Shown: piece by piece, positions 11,183 to 20,588 of the stretch
How positions within the stretch are numbered: the first letter of the stretch is position 1
Layout of the letters: every line of letters starts with the position of its first letter
From: Citrobacter sp. On2M
GTDB lineage: Bacteria; Pseudomonadota; Gammaproteobacteria; Enterobacterales; Enterobacteriaceae
Length of the DNA stretch: 64,000 bases
Direction of reading: 5' to 3'
Assembly: GCF_018035235.1 (NCBI RefSeq)
Contig: NZ_WPCV01000005.1
Span: 186,001 to 250,000, forward strand
Position numbers and translations under genes: made by a program
The notes under the pieces: generated by a model
Databases searched by the model: none
Told to the model about the DNA's origin: nothing
The model's input: the letters and a program-made list of their open reading frames with translations, nothing else

Positions 11183-12055
11183 ATGTGTACGACATGTGGT
11201 TGCGCTGAAGGCAACCTTTATATAGAGGGTGATGAGCATAATCCCCACTCGGCGTTTCGCAGCGCGCCATTTGCCCCAGCGGCTCGCCCGGCACTGAATA
11301 TTACCGGTGTGAAAACCTCCAGTTTCACACCGAGTCAGACCGAAGAAGGCGATTTGCACTATGGTCACGGTGAAGCAGGTACCCATGCGCCGGGCATGAG
11401 CCAGCGCCGCATGCTGGAAGTGGAAATTGACGTACTGGATAAAAACAACCGTCTGGCCGAACGCAACCGCGCCCGCTTTGCCGCTCGTCAGCATCTGGTA
11501 CTGAACCTTGTCTCAAGCCCGGGTTCCGGTAAAACCACGCTGCTGACCGAAACGCTGATGAAGCTCAAAGATAACGTGCCGTGTGCCGTCATTGAAGGCG
11601 ACCAGCAAACGGTTAACGATGCCGCACGTATTCGTGCCACGGGCACGCCAGCCATCCAGGTCAACACCGGTAAAGGTTGCCACCTCGACGCCCAAATGAT
11701 CGCTGACGCCGCGCCGCGTTTGCCGCTTGAAGACAATGGTATTTTGTTCATTGAAAACGTCGGCAACCTGGTTTGCCCGGCGAGTTTCGACCTCGGCGAA
11801 CGCCATAAAGTGGCCGTGCTTTCCGTCACTGAAGGCGAAGACAAACCGCTGAAATACCCGCATATGTTTGCCGCCGCCTCGCTGATGCTGCTCAATAAAG
11901 TGGATCTGCTACCGTACCTCAATTTTGACGTAGATAAGTGCATCGCCAGCGCCCGGGAAGTGAACCCGGAAATTGAGATCATCCTGATTTCTGCCACCAG
12001 CGGCGAAGGGATGGACCAATGGCTCTCCTGGCTGGAGACGCAGCGATGTGCATAG
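11183..12055 (+). CDS. hypB: Hydrogenase nickel incorporation GTPase HypB
   Basis: A 290-residue GTPase that drives nickel insertion with HypA. The N-terminus carries the high-affinity nickel motif CTTCGC (CxxCGC) at residues 2-7, followed by a histidine-containing linker. The GTPase part has Walker [10 protein letters not shown] near residue 111, a metal-binding region CxH (GCHLD), and NKVD near residue 240. A 72-base gap separates it from hypA, while its end overlaps hypC (ATGTGCATAG). Confidence 0.97.
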   Translation: MCTTCGCAEGNLYIEGDEHNPHSAFRSAPFAPAARPALNITGVKTSSFTPSQTEEGDLHYGHGEAGTHAPGMSQRRMLEVEIDVLDKNNRLAERNRARFAARQHLVLNLVSSPGSGKTTLLTETLMKLKDNVPCAVIEGDQQTVNDAARIRATGTPAIQVNTGKGCHLDAQMIADAAPRLPLEDNGILFIENVGNLVCPASFDLGERHKVAVLSVTEGEDKPLKYPHMFAAASLMLLNKVDLLPYLNFDVDKCIASAREVNPEIEIILISATSGEGMDQWLSWLETQRCA

Positions 12056-12318
12056 GTGTTCCGGGTCAAATCCGCACCATTGACGGCAACCAGGCTAAAG
12101 TCGACGTTTGCGGTATTCAGCGCGACGTCGATCTGACGCTGGTCGGTAGCTACGATGAGCATGGTCAACCCCGTTTGGGCCAGTGGGTACTGGTTCACGT
12201 CGGCTTTGCCATGAGCATCATTAATGAAGCAGAAGCGCGCGACACGCTCGATGCGCTACAAAACATGTTTGACGTTGAGCCGGATGTCGGCGCGTTGCTG
12301 TATGGCGAGGAAAAATAA
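12046..12318 (+). CDS. hypC: Hydrogenase maturation chaperone HypC
   Basis: A 90-residue chaperone that carries the Fe(CN)2CO group with HypD and docks on the HycE precursor. It starts MCIGVPGQI with the essential Cys2, which fixes the start at 12046, inside the end of hypB, rather than at the in-frame ATG at 12019. It ends on the first base of hypD. Confidence 0.96.
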   Translation: MCIGVPGQIRTIDGNQAKVDVCGIQRDVDLTLVGSYDEHGQPRLGQWVLVHVGFAMSIINEAEARDTLDALQNMFDVEPDVGALLYGEEK

Positions 12319-13439
12319 TGCGTTTTGTTGACGAATACCGCGCACCAGAACAGGTGATGCAGTTGATAGAGCACCTGTGTGAACGTGCTGCACTCCTCCC
12401 CTACACTGCTGAACACCCGCTGCGCATCATGGAAGTTTGTGGTGGTCATACCCACGCAATCTTCAAGTTCGGTCTCGATCAATTACTGCCTGAAAACGTC
12501 GAGTTTATTCATGGTCCGGGCTGCCCGGTTTGCGTTCTACCGATGGGCAGAATCGACAGCTGTGTAGAAATTGCCAGCCATCCGGAAGTGATTTTCTGCA
12601 CCTTTGGCGATGCGATGCGCGTCCCGGGTAAACAAGGTTCCCTGCTACAAGCCAAGGCGCGCGGCGCGGATATCCGAATCGTCTATTCACCGATGGATGC
12701 GCTGAAGCTGGCACAGGAAAACCCAACGCGTAAGGTTGTGTTCTTTGGCCTGGGTTTTGAAACCACCATGCCAACAACCGCCATTACCCTGCAACAAGCA
12801 AAACAGCGTGACGTGCAGAATTTTTACTTTTTCTGCCAGCACATCACGCTTATCCCTACGCTGCGCAGCCTGCTGGAACAACCGGACAACGGCATTGATG
12901 CCTTTTTAGCGCCGGGCCACGTCAGCATGGTGATTGGTACCGATGCCTATAATTTCATTGCCTCAGATTTCCATCGTCCGTTAGTGGTCGCCGGTTTCGA
13001 ACCGCTCGATCTGCTGCAGGGCGTGGTGATGTTGATTGAGCAGAAAATTGCCGCGCACAGCCAGGTAGAAAACCAGTACCGTCGCGTGGTACCGGACGCC
13101 GGTAACGCGCTAGCGCAACAGGCAATTGCCGACGTTTTCTGCGTCAATGGCGACAGCGAATGGCGCGGTCTGGGCGTAATTGAATCTTCCGGTGTTCATC
13201 TGACGCCGGAGTATCAGCGCTTTGATGCCGAAGCGCATTTCCAGCCAGCACCGCAGCAGGTGTATGACGATCCGCGTGCGCGTTGCGGAGAAGTATTGAC
13301 CGGCAGATGCAAACCGCATCAGTGCCCGTTGTTTGGTAAAACCTGTAATCCGGAGACCGCATTTGGCGCCCTGATGGTCTCCTCAGAAGGCGCATGTGCC
13401 GCCTGGTATCAATATCGTCAGCAGGAGTGTGAAGCATGA
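12318..13439 (+). CDS. hypD: Hydrogenase Fe-cyanide scaffold HypD
   Basis: A 373-residue Fe-S protein on which the Fe(CN)2CO moiety is assembled with HypC and HypE. Family motifs are CGGHTHAIFKFG near residue 41, HGPGCPVC near residue 66, and a C-terminal cysteine set including CGEVLTGRCKPHQCPLFGKTC that binds the [4Fe-4S] cluster. Start and stop overlap hypC and hypE. Confidence 0.97.
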   Translation: MRFVDEYRAPEQVMQLIEHLCERAALLPYTAEHPLRIMEVCGGHTHAIFKFGLDQLLPENVEFIHGPGCPVCVLPMGRIDSCVEIASHPEVIFCTFGDAMRVPGKQGSLLQAKARGADIRIVYSPMDALKLAQENPTRKVVFFGLGFETTMPTTAITLQQAKQRDVQNFYFFCQHITLIPTLRSLLEQPDNGIDAFLAPGHVSMVIGTDAYNFIASDFHRPLVVAGFEPLDLLQGVVMLIEQKIAAHSQVENQYRRVVPDAGNALAQQAIADVFCVNGDSEWRGLGVIESSGVHLTPEYQRFDAEAHFQPAPQQVYDDPRARCGEVLTGRCKPHQCPLFGKTCNPETAFGALMVSSEGACAAWYQYRQQECEA

Positions 13440-14446
13440 ACAGCGTACAACTCGCCCACGGTAGCGGCGGTCAGGCTATGCAGCAGTTGATCAACAGTCT
13501 GTTTATGGAGGCTTTTGCGAATCCGTGGCTGGCGGAACAGGAAGATCAGGCACGTCTGGAACTGGCGCAACTGGTCGCTGAAGGCGACCGTCTGGCGTTT
13601 TCAACCGACAGCTATGTTATTGATCCGTTGTTCTTCCCGGGGGGGAATATCGGCAAGCTGGCTATCTGTGGTACGGCTAACGATGTGGCCGTCAGCGGCG
13701 CGCTCCCGCGCTATCTCTCCTGCGGTTTTATCCTCGAAGAAGGTTTACCAATGGAGACACTGAAAACCGTCGTTAACAGCATGGCGGCAACCGCGCGCGA
13801 AGCGGGCATTGCCATCGTCACCGGCGACACCAAGGTTGTACAGCGCGGCGCGGCGGACAAACTGTTTATCAACACCGCCGGAATGGGTGCGATCCCGGCT
13901 AACATTCACTGGGGGGCACAAACCCTGAGCGCGGGCGATGTGCTGCTGGTCAGCGGTACGCTTGGCGATCATGGCGCAACTATCCTTAACCTCCGCGAAC
14001 AACTGGGTCTTGATGGCGAACTGGTCAGTGACTGCGCGGTATTGACACCGCTTATCCAGACGCTACGTGATATCCCCGGCGTGAAGGCGCTGCGTGACGC
14101 GACCCGTGGCGGCGTGAATGCGGTAACGCATGAATTTGCCGCATCATGCGGGTTTGGTATTGAGCTGTCAGAAGCGGCCCTGCCCGTGAAGCCTGCAGTA
14201 CGTGGCGTTTGCGAACTGCTGGGCCTCGATGCGCTCAACTTTGCTAACGAAGGCAAGCTGGTGATTGCCGTTGAACGTCAGGCCGCTGAAACGGCGCTTG
14301 CCGCGCTGCGCGCGCATCCGTTAGGACGCGATGCCGCAATGATTGGCGAAGTGGTAGAGCGCAAGGGTGTGCGTCTTGCCGGACTCTACGGCGTGAAACG
14401 AACCCTTGATTTACCACACGCCGAACCCTTACCTCGTATATGCTAA
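13436..14446 (+). CDS. hypE: Carbamoyl dehydratase HypE
   Basis: A 336-residue ATP-dependent dehydratase that converts a C-terminal thiocarboxamide into thiocyanate, the cyanide donor for the NiFe site. It has the PurM-like fold with HGSGGQAMQQL at the N-terminus and GDTKVV near residue 128, and ends in PRIC, whose last cysteine carries the cyano group. It overlaps hypD by 4 bases. fhlA follows after 128 bases containing a REP-like element. Confidence 0.97.
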   Translation: MNSVQLAHGSGGQAMQQLINSLFMEAFANPWLAEQEDQARLELAQLVAEGDRLAFSTDSYVIDPLFFPGGNIGKLAICGTANDVAVSGALPRYLSCGFILEEGLPMETLKTVVNSMAATAREAGIAIVTGDTKVVQRGAADKLFINTAGMGAIPANIHWGAQTLSAGDVLLVSGTLGDHGATILNLREQLGLDGELVSDCAVLTPLIQTLRDIPGVKALRDATRGGVNAVTHEFAASCGFGIELSEAALPVKPAVRGVCELLGLDALNFANEGKLVIAVERQAAETALAALRAHPLGRDAAMIGEVVERKGVRLAGLYGVKRTLDLPHAEPLPRIC

Positions 14447-14466
14447 CAGCCCATTAGCGGCAACGT

Positions 14467-14500
14467 GTAGGCCGGATAAGCTGAAATCGCTATCCGGCAA
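14467..14500. repeat. REP-like palindrome between hypE and fhlA
   Basis: GTAGGCCGGATAAG...TATCCGGCAA matches the enterobacterial REP consensus, with an 8-bp GCCGGATA/TATCCGGC stem. It probably stabilises the upstream hyp mRNA. Confidence 0.75.
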
Positions 14501-14574
14501 TAATTTACGACTTATACCTATAATTCATTTACCGTTTTCGCACCGTTCTGCGGTGCTTTTCCTGGAAAAGCAAT

Positions 14575-16653
14575 ATGTCGTATACACCGATGAGTGACCT
14601 CGGACAGCAAGGCCTGTTCGATATTACTCGTACATTATTACAGCAGCCCGATCTCCCGTCTCTCAGCGAGGCGCTTTCGCAGCTGGTCAAGCGTTCAGCG
14701 CTGGCCGACTGTGCGGCTATTGTCTTATGGCAGGCACAAACGCAGCGTGCGCGTTATTTTGCGACGCGTGAAAATGGTAAACCCATCGATTATGAAGACG
14801 AAACAGTACTGGCCCATGGCCCGGTACGCCGTATTTTGTCCCGCCCCGATGCGCTGCACTGCAACTATCACGAATTTACTGAAACCTGGCCACAGCTGGC
14901 CGCTGGCGGACTGTATTCTGAATTTGGCCACTACTGCCTGCTGCCGCTGGCGGCGGATGGGCGCATCTTTGGCGGCTGTGAATTCATCCGTAACGAGGAT
15001 CGTCCGTGGAGTGAAAAAGAGTACAACCGGCTGCAGACCTTCACCCAAATAGTCGGCGTTGTAGCTGAACAAATTCAAAGCCGGGTCAGCAACAACGTCG
15101 ATTACGATCTGTTGTGCCGCGAGCGTGATAACTTTCGCATCCTGGTCGCCATCACCAATGCAGTGCTCTCTCGCCTGGACATTGACGAACTGGTCAGCGA
15201 AGTCGCCAAAGAGATCCACCACTACTTCGACATCGATGCCATCAGCATCGTGTTACGCAGCGATCGCAAAAACAAACTCAGCATTTATTCCACCCACTAT
15301 CTGGATGAACATCATCCGGCGCACGAACAAAGTGAAGTGGATGAAGCTGGTACGCTTTCCGAACGCGTGTTCAAAAGCAAAGAGATGCTGCTGATTAATC
15401 TGAGCGAACGCGATACGCTCGCCCCTTACGAACGGATGCTGTTCGAAACCTGGGGCAACCAGCTACAGACCCTGTGTCTGCTGCCGCTGATGTCGGGCAA
15501 TACTATGCTCGGCGTCCTTAAGCTGGCGCAGTGCGAAGAGAAAGTGTTCACCACTGCCAACCTCAAACTGCTACGCCAAATCGCCGAACGCGTGGCGATC
15601 GCCGTAGATAACGCTCTCGCCTATCAGGAAATTCATCGCCTGAAAGAGCGCCTGGTCGATGAAAACCTGGCGCTCACAGAACAACTTAACAACGTGGAGA
15701 GCGAGTTCGGCGAAATCATTGGCCGCAGTGAAGCAATGTACAGCGTGCTCAAACAGGTCGAAATGGTGGCGCAAAGCGACAGCACCGTCCTGATTCTCGG
15801 CGAAACCGGAACCGGTAAGGAGCTGATTGCCCGCGCAATTCACAACCTGAGTGGGCGTAACGCCCGCCGGATGGTAAAAATGAACTGTGCCGCCATGCCA
15901 GCCGGGTTGCTGGAAAGCGACCTGTTTGGTCATGAGCGCGGCGCGTTTACCGGGGCCAGCACGCAGCGGATTGGACGTTTCGAGCTGGCCGATAAAAGCT
16001 CGCTGTTCCTCGATGAAGTGGGCGACATGCCGCTGGAGCTTCAGCCCAAACTGCTGCGCGTATTGCAGGAGCAGGAGTTTGAACGTCTGGGCAGCAATAA
16101 ACTGATCCAGACCGACGTTCGCTTGATCGCCGCCACTAATCGCGATCTGAAAAAGATGGTCGCCGATCGCGAGTTTCGTAACGATCTCTACTATCGACTG
16201 AACGTCTTCCCAATCCATCTGCCGCCACTGCGCGAGCGCCCGGAAGATATCCCGCTGCTGGTGAAAGCTTTCACCTTTAAAATTGCCCGCCGGATGGGGC
16301 GCAATATCGACAGCATTCCTGCCGAAGCGCTGCGTACGCTGAGCAGCATGGAATGGCCGGGCAACGTGCGCGAACTGGAAAATGTGGTGGAGCGTGCAGT
16401 TCTGCTTACCCGAGGCAACGTGCTACAGCTGTCCCTGCCGGATATTGCCGCGTTGACGCCGTCCGCACCACCAGTGGCCACCGAAGTTGCGCAGGATGGC
16501 GAGGACGAATACCAGTTGATCATGCGCGTTCTGAAAGAGACCAACGGCGTGGTTGCCGGTCCTAAAGGTGCAGCGCAGCGCCTGGGACTGAAGCGCACCA
16601 CGTTACTCTCGCGTATGAAACGCCTGGGCATTGATAAGGATGCGCTGGTTTAA
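14575..16653 (+). CDS. fhlA: Formate hydrogenlyase transcriptional activator FhlA
   Basis: A 692-residue sigma-54 enhancer-binding protein that senses formate and activates hyc, hyp and fdhF. Two GAF-type sensory regions span about residues 20-170 and 200-345. The AAA+ domain has Walker A GETGTGKE at residue 409, the sigma-54 contact loop GAFTGA at residue 456 and Walker B LFLDEVGDM near 480. A Fis-type helix-turn-helix (GAAQRLGLKRTTLLSRMKRL) closes the protein. It has no receiver domain. Its length equals E. coli FhlA. Confidence 0.97.
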   Translation: MSYTPMSDLGQQGLFDITRTLLQQPDLPSLSEALSQLVKRSALADCAAIVLWQAQTQRARYFATRENGKPIDYEDETVLAHGPVRRILSRPDALHCNYHEFTETWPQLAAGGLYSEFGHYCLLPLAADGRIFGGCEFIRNEDRPWSEKEYNRLQTFTQIVGVVAEQIQSRVSNNVDYDLLCRERDNFRILVAITNAVLSRLDIDELVSEVAKEIHHYFDIDAISIVLRSDRKNKLSIYSTHYLDEHHPAHEQSEVDEAGTLSERVFKSKEMLLINLSERDTLAPYERMLFETWGNQLQTLCLLPLMSGNTMLGVLKLAQCEEKVFTTANLKLLRQIAERVAIAVDNALAYQEIHRLKERLVDENLALTEQLNNVESEFGEIIGRSEAMYSVLKQVEMVAQSDSTVLILGETGTGKELIARAIHNLSGRNARRMVKMNCAAMPAGLLESDLFGHERGAFTGASTQRIGRFELADKSSLFLDEVGDMPLELQPKLLRVLQEQEFERLGSNKLIQTDVRLIAATNRDLKKMVADREFRNDLYYRLNVFPIHLPPLRERPEDIPLLVKAFTFKIARRMGRNIDSIPAEALRTLSSMEWPGNVRELENVVERAVLLTRGNVLQLSLPDIAALTPSAPPVATEVAQDGEDEYQLIMRVLKETNGVVAGPKGAAQRLGLKRTTLLSRMKRLGIDKDALV

Positions 16654-16659
16654 CTGATT

Positions 16660-16685
16660 GCCCGATAGCGCCACGCTTATCGGGC
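16660..16685. terminator. Convergent hairpin between fhlA and ygbA
   Basis: GCCCGATA / TATCGGGC, an 8-bp perfect stem with a 10-base loop, fills most of the 39-base gap between the two converging genes. It is REP-like and may end both transcripts. Confidence 0.6.
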
Positions 16686-16692
16686 ATCTGAA

Positions 16693-17037
16693 TTACTTCT
16701 TGCGCTGATATTTCTCTGGCAATTCCGGGACAGGGCGTTTGTCATCAATCAGATGACGCACGGTCAGAATCGGATGGCGCCAGAGCATTCTTGGCCCAGC
16801 CCAGCGCATAATTTGTTTCATCTCTTCGCGTTTAGTAGATTGATAACAGTGTACCGGACACTGTTTACAGGCCGGTTTTTCCTCACCAAATACGCACTTA
16901 TCGAGGCGCTTTTGCGCATAGGCAAACAACGCATCGTAATGCCCCGGCTCGTCTGAAGCCTGCGGACAATGGCTCTCGTAGAGTGAGATCATTCTCCGGA
17001 TCGTCATTTTTTCACAAGCAATACGTTTGCCGGACAT
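16693..17037 (-). CDS. ygbA: YgbA, nitrosative-stress-associated protein
   Basis: A small, basic cytoplasmic protein of the YgbA family (nitrous oxide-stimulated promoter family). It has a cysteine-rich segment CVFGEEKPACKQCPVHC near residue 55 that could bind a metal or Fe-S cluster. I chose the ATG at 17037 (114 residues, MSGKRIA) because GGAGG lies 5 bases upstream; the in-frame ATG at 17061 lies inside the NsrR-like site and has no SD. Its molecular function is not established; in E. coli and Salmonella it belongs to the NsrR regulon. Confidence 0.88.
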   Translation of the reverse strand: MSGKRIACEKMTIRRMISLYESHCPQASDEPGHYDALFAYAQKRLDKCVFGEEKPACKQCPVHCYQSTKREEMKQIMRWAGPRMLWRHPILTVRHLIDDKRPVPELPEKYQRKK

Positions 17038-17052
17038 AATGCCTCCATAATT

Positions 17053-17075
17053 AAGTTGCATAAATAATACACCTT
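17053..17075 (-). promoter_or_regulatory. NsrR-like operator upstream of ygbA
   Basis: On the minus strand two 11-bp half-sites, AAGGTGTATTA and the inverted AAGTTGCATAA, are separated by 1 bp. This is the architecture of the NsrR consensus (half-site AAGATGCYTTT). It lies 16 bases before the ygbA start and predicts derepression by nitric oxide. Confidence 0.7.
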
Positions 17076-17121
17076 AACCATAGAGGCAACCAAGAGCCGT
17101 TAATCATTCCAGGAAAAATGA

Positions 17122-18816
17122 CTAAATAGCTCTGCGTTTATAAGGTCGATAATGCGGTAGCCAAAAGTTATCTTTAATACTCTGCAACAGCGTCTCGTCG
17201 CTCATCTTCTCCGCCACACCGGAATGCTGTGCTGCCTTACCGACCTCAAAAGCAACACTGCGAGTCACTTCGCAGATTGTCTTAACCTCCGGTAGCAGAG
17301 CACCTTCACCATTGCGCACCAGTGGAGAAGCATTGGCCAGTGCGCAGCTTGCCGCCATCAGCATCGTGTCTGTTATGCGCGTCGCGCCGCTGGCGATAGC
17401 CCCCAGACCGATGGCCGGGAAAACATACACGTTATTGCACTGTGCAACGGGAATGGAACCCCCATTAAATACAACCGCATCGCAGGGACTGCCTGTCGCG
17501 ATGATGGCCCGTCCCTCGGTCCAGCGCACGATATCTTCTGGCCGCGCTTCCATTCTCGAGGTGGGATTCGACAGCGGCATGACAATCGGGCGATCGCAGT
17601 ATTGATACATCGTGCTAATCACCTCCTGCGAGAACAGTCCGGCCTGGCCCGACACACCCAGCATCACCGTGGGTTTGACATTATGAATCACCTCCAGTAA
17701 TGACGGCGCCTGCCCATCATACTGCCAGTCAGATAAGGCTTCGGGAGGTTGCGCCAGCGATTGCTGGAAATCAGCTAAGGCATCATTGGTGGTCATCACC
17801 AGACCGTCGCGATCCACCATAAAAATGGTCCGTCGGGCTTCAGCCTGGCTCATACCTTCAGATATACGACAGGCAATAATATGCTGGGCGATGCCACATC
17901 CTGCCGCGCCCGCCCCTACAATCACGATGGGTTGCTGGCAGAGGTCGCGACCGCTACCACGACAGCCCGAGAGAATTGTTGCAAGAGCCACTGACGCCGT
18001 GCCCTGAATATCATCATTAAAACAGCATAGTTCATCACGATAACTCGCCAACAAAGGGATCGCTGTATGCTGGGCGAAGTCTTCAAACTGCAGCAGAACG
18101 TTAGGCCAGCGTCGTTTAACCGCCGCAATAAACATGCCAATAAATGCGAAGTAATCTTCACCGGTGATACGCGGATGACGCCAGCCGATATAGCGTGGAT
18201 CGTCCAGCAGTCGTGTATTGTTAGTGCCGACATCCAGAAGAATGGGTAACGTATTCGCCGGATTTACCCCTCCACAAACGGTATAAAGCGACAACTTCCC
18301 GATAGGAATACCCATACCGCCAACGCCCTGGTCGCCCAAGCCCAGAATGCGCTCACCATCAGTGACGACAATGACTTTAATATCGTGCCGTGGAATATCA
18401 TGCAAAATATCGTCAATACGATCGCGATCGGGCCATGAAATAAATACACCACGCGCACGACGATATATCCAGGAGAATTTTTCGCAGGCGGCCCCGACTA
18501 CCGGGGTATAAACAATTGGCAGCATCTCAGGTAGATGCTTTTTCAGCAGATAATAAAATAACGTTTCGTTGGTATCCTGAATATTACGCAAATAAATATG
18601 CCGGGCGTTGTGGGATTCAGCCTCAAGATATTGTTGATACGCCCGCTCGGCTTGTTCATCAATATTCTCAATGGCGCAAGGCAGTAGCCCACTCAGGTTA
18701 AAGTCATGTCGTTCTTGTTGCGTGAAGCTGCTTCCCTTGTTCAATAACGGAGACTCAAGCAGTAACTTGCCCGTAAACGGGACGTATAAAACATCGTTTG
18801 TCACGTTGCCATCCAT
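17122..18816 (-). CDS. NAD-dependent malic enzyme (MaeA-like paralogue)
   Basis: A 564-residue malic enzyme, close in length to E. coli MaeA (565). It oxidatively decarboxylates malate to pyruvate. Seen are the catalytic-tyrosine motif [13 protein letters not shown] near residue 105, metal-binding [10 protein letters not shown] near 255, the dinucleotide fold [12 protein letters not shown] near 295 and the [11 protein letters not shown] loop near 420. It is 51 bases downstream of the DcuC-like carrier gene on the same strand, so the two probably form an operon, with a hairpin between them. The SD is weak. The location suggests a dedicated paralogue feeding dicarboxylate carbon to pyruvate, distinct from housekeeping maeA. 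Confidence 0.9.
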   Translation of the reverse strand: MDGNVTNDVLYVPFTGKLLLESPLLNKGSSFTQQERHDFNLSGLLPCAIENIDEQAERAYQQYLEAESHNARHIYLRNIQDTNETLFYYLLKKHLPEMLPIVYTPVVGAACEKFSWIYRRARGVFISWPDRDRIDDILHDIPRHDIKVIVVTDGERILGLGDQGVGGMGIPIGKLSLYTVCGGVNPANTLPILLDVGTNNTRLLDDPRYIGWRHPRITGEDYFAFIGMFIAAVKRRWPNVLLQFEDFAQHTAIPLLASYRDELCCFNDDIQGTASVALATILSGCRGSGRDLCQQPIVIVGAGAAGCGIAQHIIACRISEGMSQAEARRTIFMVDRDGLVMTTNDALADFQQSLAQPPEALSDWQYDGQAPSLLEVIHNVKPTVMLGVSGQAGLFSQEVISTMYQYCDRPIVMPLSNPTSRMEARPEDIVRWTEGRAIIATGSPCDAVVFNGGSIPVAQCNNVYVFPAIGLGAIASGATRITDTMLMAASCALANASPLVRNGEGALLPEVKTICEVTRSVAFEVGKAAQHSGVAEKMSDETLLQSIKDNFWLPHYRPYKRRAI

Positions 18817-18839
18817 AAATTACAACCAGATAAACAATA

Positions 18840-18861
18840 AGAGCCTGCATTAACAGGCTCT
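18840..18861 (-). terminator. Hairpin between the dcuC-like and malic enzyme genes
   Basis: AGAGCCTG / CAGGCTCT, an 8-bp perfect stem with a 6-base loop, followed on the minus strand by TATTGTTTATC. It could be a partial terminator or processing site lowering malic enzyme expression relative to the carrier. Confidence 0.55.
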
Positions 18862-18867
18862 CGGGAT

Positions 18868-20235
18868 TCAAATCAGGACATAGTTGGCAACCAGCATCGC
18901 CGCGATACCGGCCAGCGCTGGAAGCAGCGTCCTTCTGACGATCATAAACGGTGAACATTCCCCTGCTTTGCTTACCGCAATAATGATGCCAGCCACAGGA
19001 GACATTGAGCGCCCCATTCCCGCCATCAGTTGCATAGGCAGGATCATATTAACGGCGCTTTCGCCAAATTTTGCCGCAATGGAGGGGGCCAGGCCGGAGA
19101 AAGAGAAGAAGGCAGCAACGCCAGAGCCTGTCAGTACAGCGGTTACTCCCACCAGCGCGGTCATCACTAGTGTCATGCTGGTAAAGCCCAGACCTGCGTT
19201 TTGCACCGACTGCAGCAGGTAGTCCACTGCGCCAATTTTCTGCAGCCCCTGCGCATAGATATCCGCACACACCAGCAAGGAAACGATGCTGGTAAACATG
19301 CTGCCCATACCTTTGAAGAAGACCTGTAATCCTTTACAGCAGCTTTTGAAATCTCGGGTTGACACCAGTTCAAAGAAAAATGCGACGACCGCGCCAAGAA
19401 TCATCGCCGTCACTACGTCAATTTTAATAGATTTGATCACCAGCGGGCTAAAGACCAGCACCAGAACCACAGGCAGAACCGGCAGAAGCGCGTAAATAAC
19501 GGGAGACTTGCGACCCTCTTCTTCCGCTTGCGCGACACTTTGCTCGCCCGGCACGAAGCCATCCTTTTTGTCAAAATATTTCGCGGTGAAGTAAATCACC
19601 ACCGCAACAGCCAGCATCACCACCACCGCGACCGGCATCTGGTAATGAGCAAAGTAGATAGCGCTTTCCATTCCGGCATGCTTGGCCGCCAAATTCGCTG
19701 TTCCAACCGCAGGCCCTAAATCCATAAACGCGCACAGACCAATCATCGCTGCCGCAGAGGCTTTACTGACTCCGAGACGGACCAGAACCGGGAAGAATGT
19801 CACCAGCAGCAACATCGCCAATCCCGCCGCACTTGAAATTGCCACATGCAGAAGCTGCGCACAGATGTACCCCAGCGCGAGGATAAGGTAAGGCGCTTTA
19901 ATCACTTGTAGCGGACGAATGCACATATTAACCATCGCGTTCGACGCTTTGATGTGATCCATATAGCTGGCAAATCCGCCCGCAGCCATGATGATAAGAC
20001 CAATACCCGCAATTTGTGTGGTCAGCGATTCTTTGGCAAAGCTAAAGATATCCAGCCAGGTTGATCCCGTGGATTTGGCTTTATCATAGAGAATGCTTTT
20101 TTCAGGATAAAACAGTACGGTAATGGTCAATAATGCCAATCCAGCGAGTAATAAAACAGTTTGCGGCTGATAATTTTTCACAATTAACCATGCAGCAATA
20201 GCTGTTATCACTATAGCTATAATAAACGCTGTCAT
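18868..20235 (-). CDS. DcuC-family C4-dicarboxylate carrier
   Basis: A 455-residue inner-membrane protein with about 12 hydrophobic helices, belonging to the DcuC family of C4-dicarboxylate carriers (uptake, exchange or efflux of fumarate, malate, aspartate, succinate). Typical family stretches are the AKHAG-containing loop near residue 185, the TGSGVAAFFSFSGLAP region and MSPVAGIIIAVSKAGECSP near residue 415. I chose the ATG at 20235 because AGGA lies about 9 bases upstream; the frame is open to a TTG at 20259. Neighbours (malic enzyme, fumarase-superfamily lyase) point to fumarate or malate as cargo. The precise substrate cannot be read from sequence. Confidence 0.85.
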   Translation of the reverse strand: MTAFIIAIVITAIAAWLIVKNYQPQTVLLLAGLALLTITVLFYPEKSILYDKAKSTGSTWLDIFSFAKESLTTQIAGIGLIIMAAGGFASYMDHIKASNAMVNMCIRPLQVIKAPYLILALGYICAQLLHVAISSAAGLAMLLLVTFFPVLVRLGVSKASAAAMIGLCAFMDLGPAVGTANLAAKHAGMESAIYFAHYQMPVAVVVMLAVAVVIYFTAKYFDKKDGFVPGEQSVAQAEEEGRKSPVIYALLPVLPVVLVLVFSPLVIKSIKIDVVTAMILGAVVAFFFELVSTRDFKSCCKGLQVFFKGMGSMFTSIVSLLVCADIYAQGLQKIGAVDYLLQSVQNAGLGFTSMTLVMTALVGVTAVLTGSGVAAFFSFSGLAPSIAAKFGESAVNMILPMQLMAGMGRSMSPVAGIIIAVSKAGECSPFMIVRRTLLPALAGIAAMLVANYVLI

Positions 20236-20588
20236 AATAACAATTCCTATGCCATACAAATCGGGTAGGGTTACCTGTCATATCATCATAGCTTATGTAG
20301 GATAGTAAAAAATTACACCTATATATAAGCAGCTATAATATGTACGTAAATTTATCGTATTACATACTCAAATATTGAGATTTAAGTGTAATGGGTTGTG
20401 TGGTTGTAAAATACGGGAAAGGTGTTTTCCCACCCCTTTTTGTGAGTAAGATCGCAACTCATCTGAATAAGGTAGCATCCGTAAGAAAAGGCTGGATGCG
20501 GATTTCCAAGATATTCATTCAATGGTTGACGTCGAAAAGGTATTATCCTATAACAACGTTGATATACAACAGCAACCGGGTGTTATCC
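20236..20588. other. AT-rich divergent control region (dcuC-like / rpiR-like)
   Basis: A 353-base region with no convincing gene. It is strongly AT-rich, holds a perfect TATAAT at 20334-20339 and one copy of the 18-bp palindrome described at 20415-20432. An ORF extension of the downstream regulator covers part of it but is not family-like. Confidence 0.6.
20415..20432. promoter_or_regulatory. 18-bp palindromic operator, copy 1
   Basis: GGGAAAGGTGTTTTCCCA shares the pattern GRGAA-N7-TTCCCA with three sites at 22982, 23016 and 23200. It lies between the dcuC-like gene and the RpiR-family regulator gene. It is a candidate autoregulatory site for that regulator. Confidence 0.6.

Noticed and set aside
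15571-16218. 215-residue minus-strand ORF inside fhlA
   Set aside because: Antisense to the conserved AAA+ domain of FhlA; no supporting features.
20391-20588. 66-residue N-terminal extension of the RpiR-type regulator
   Set aside because: Not family-like and it would run through the palindrome at 20415-20432, which is better explained as an operator.
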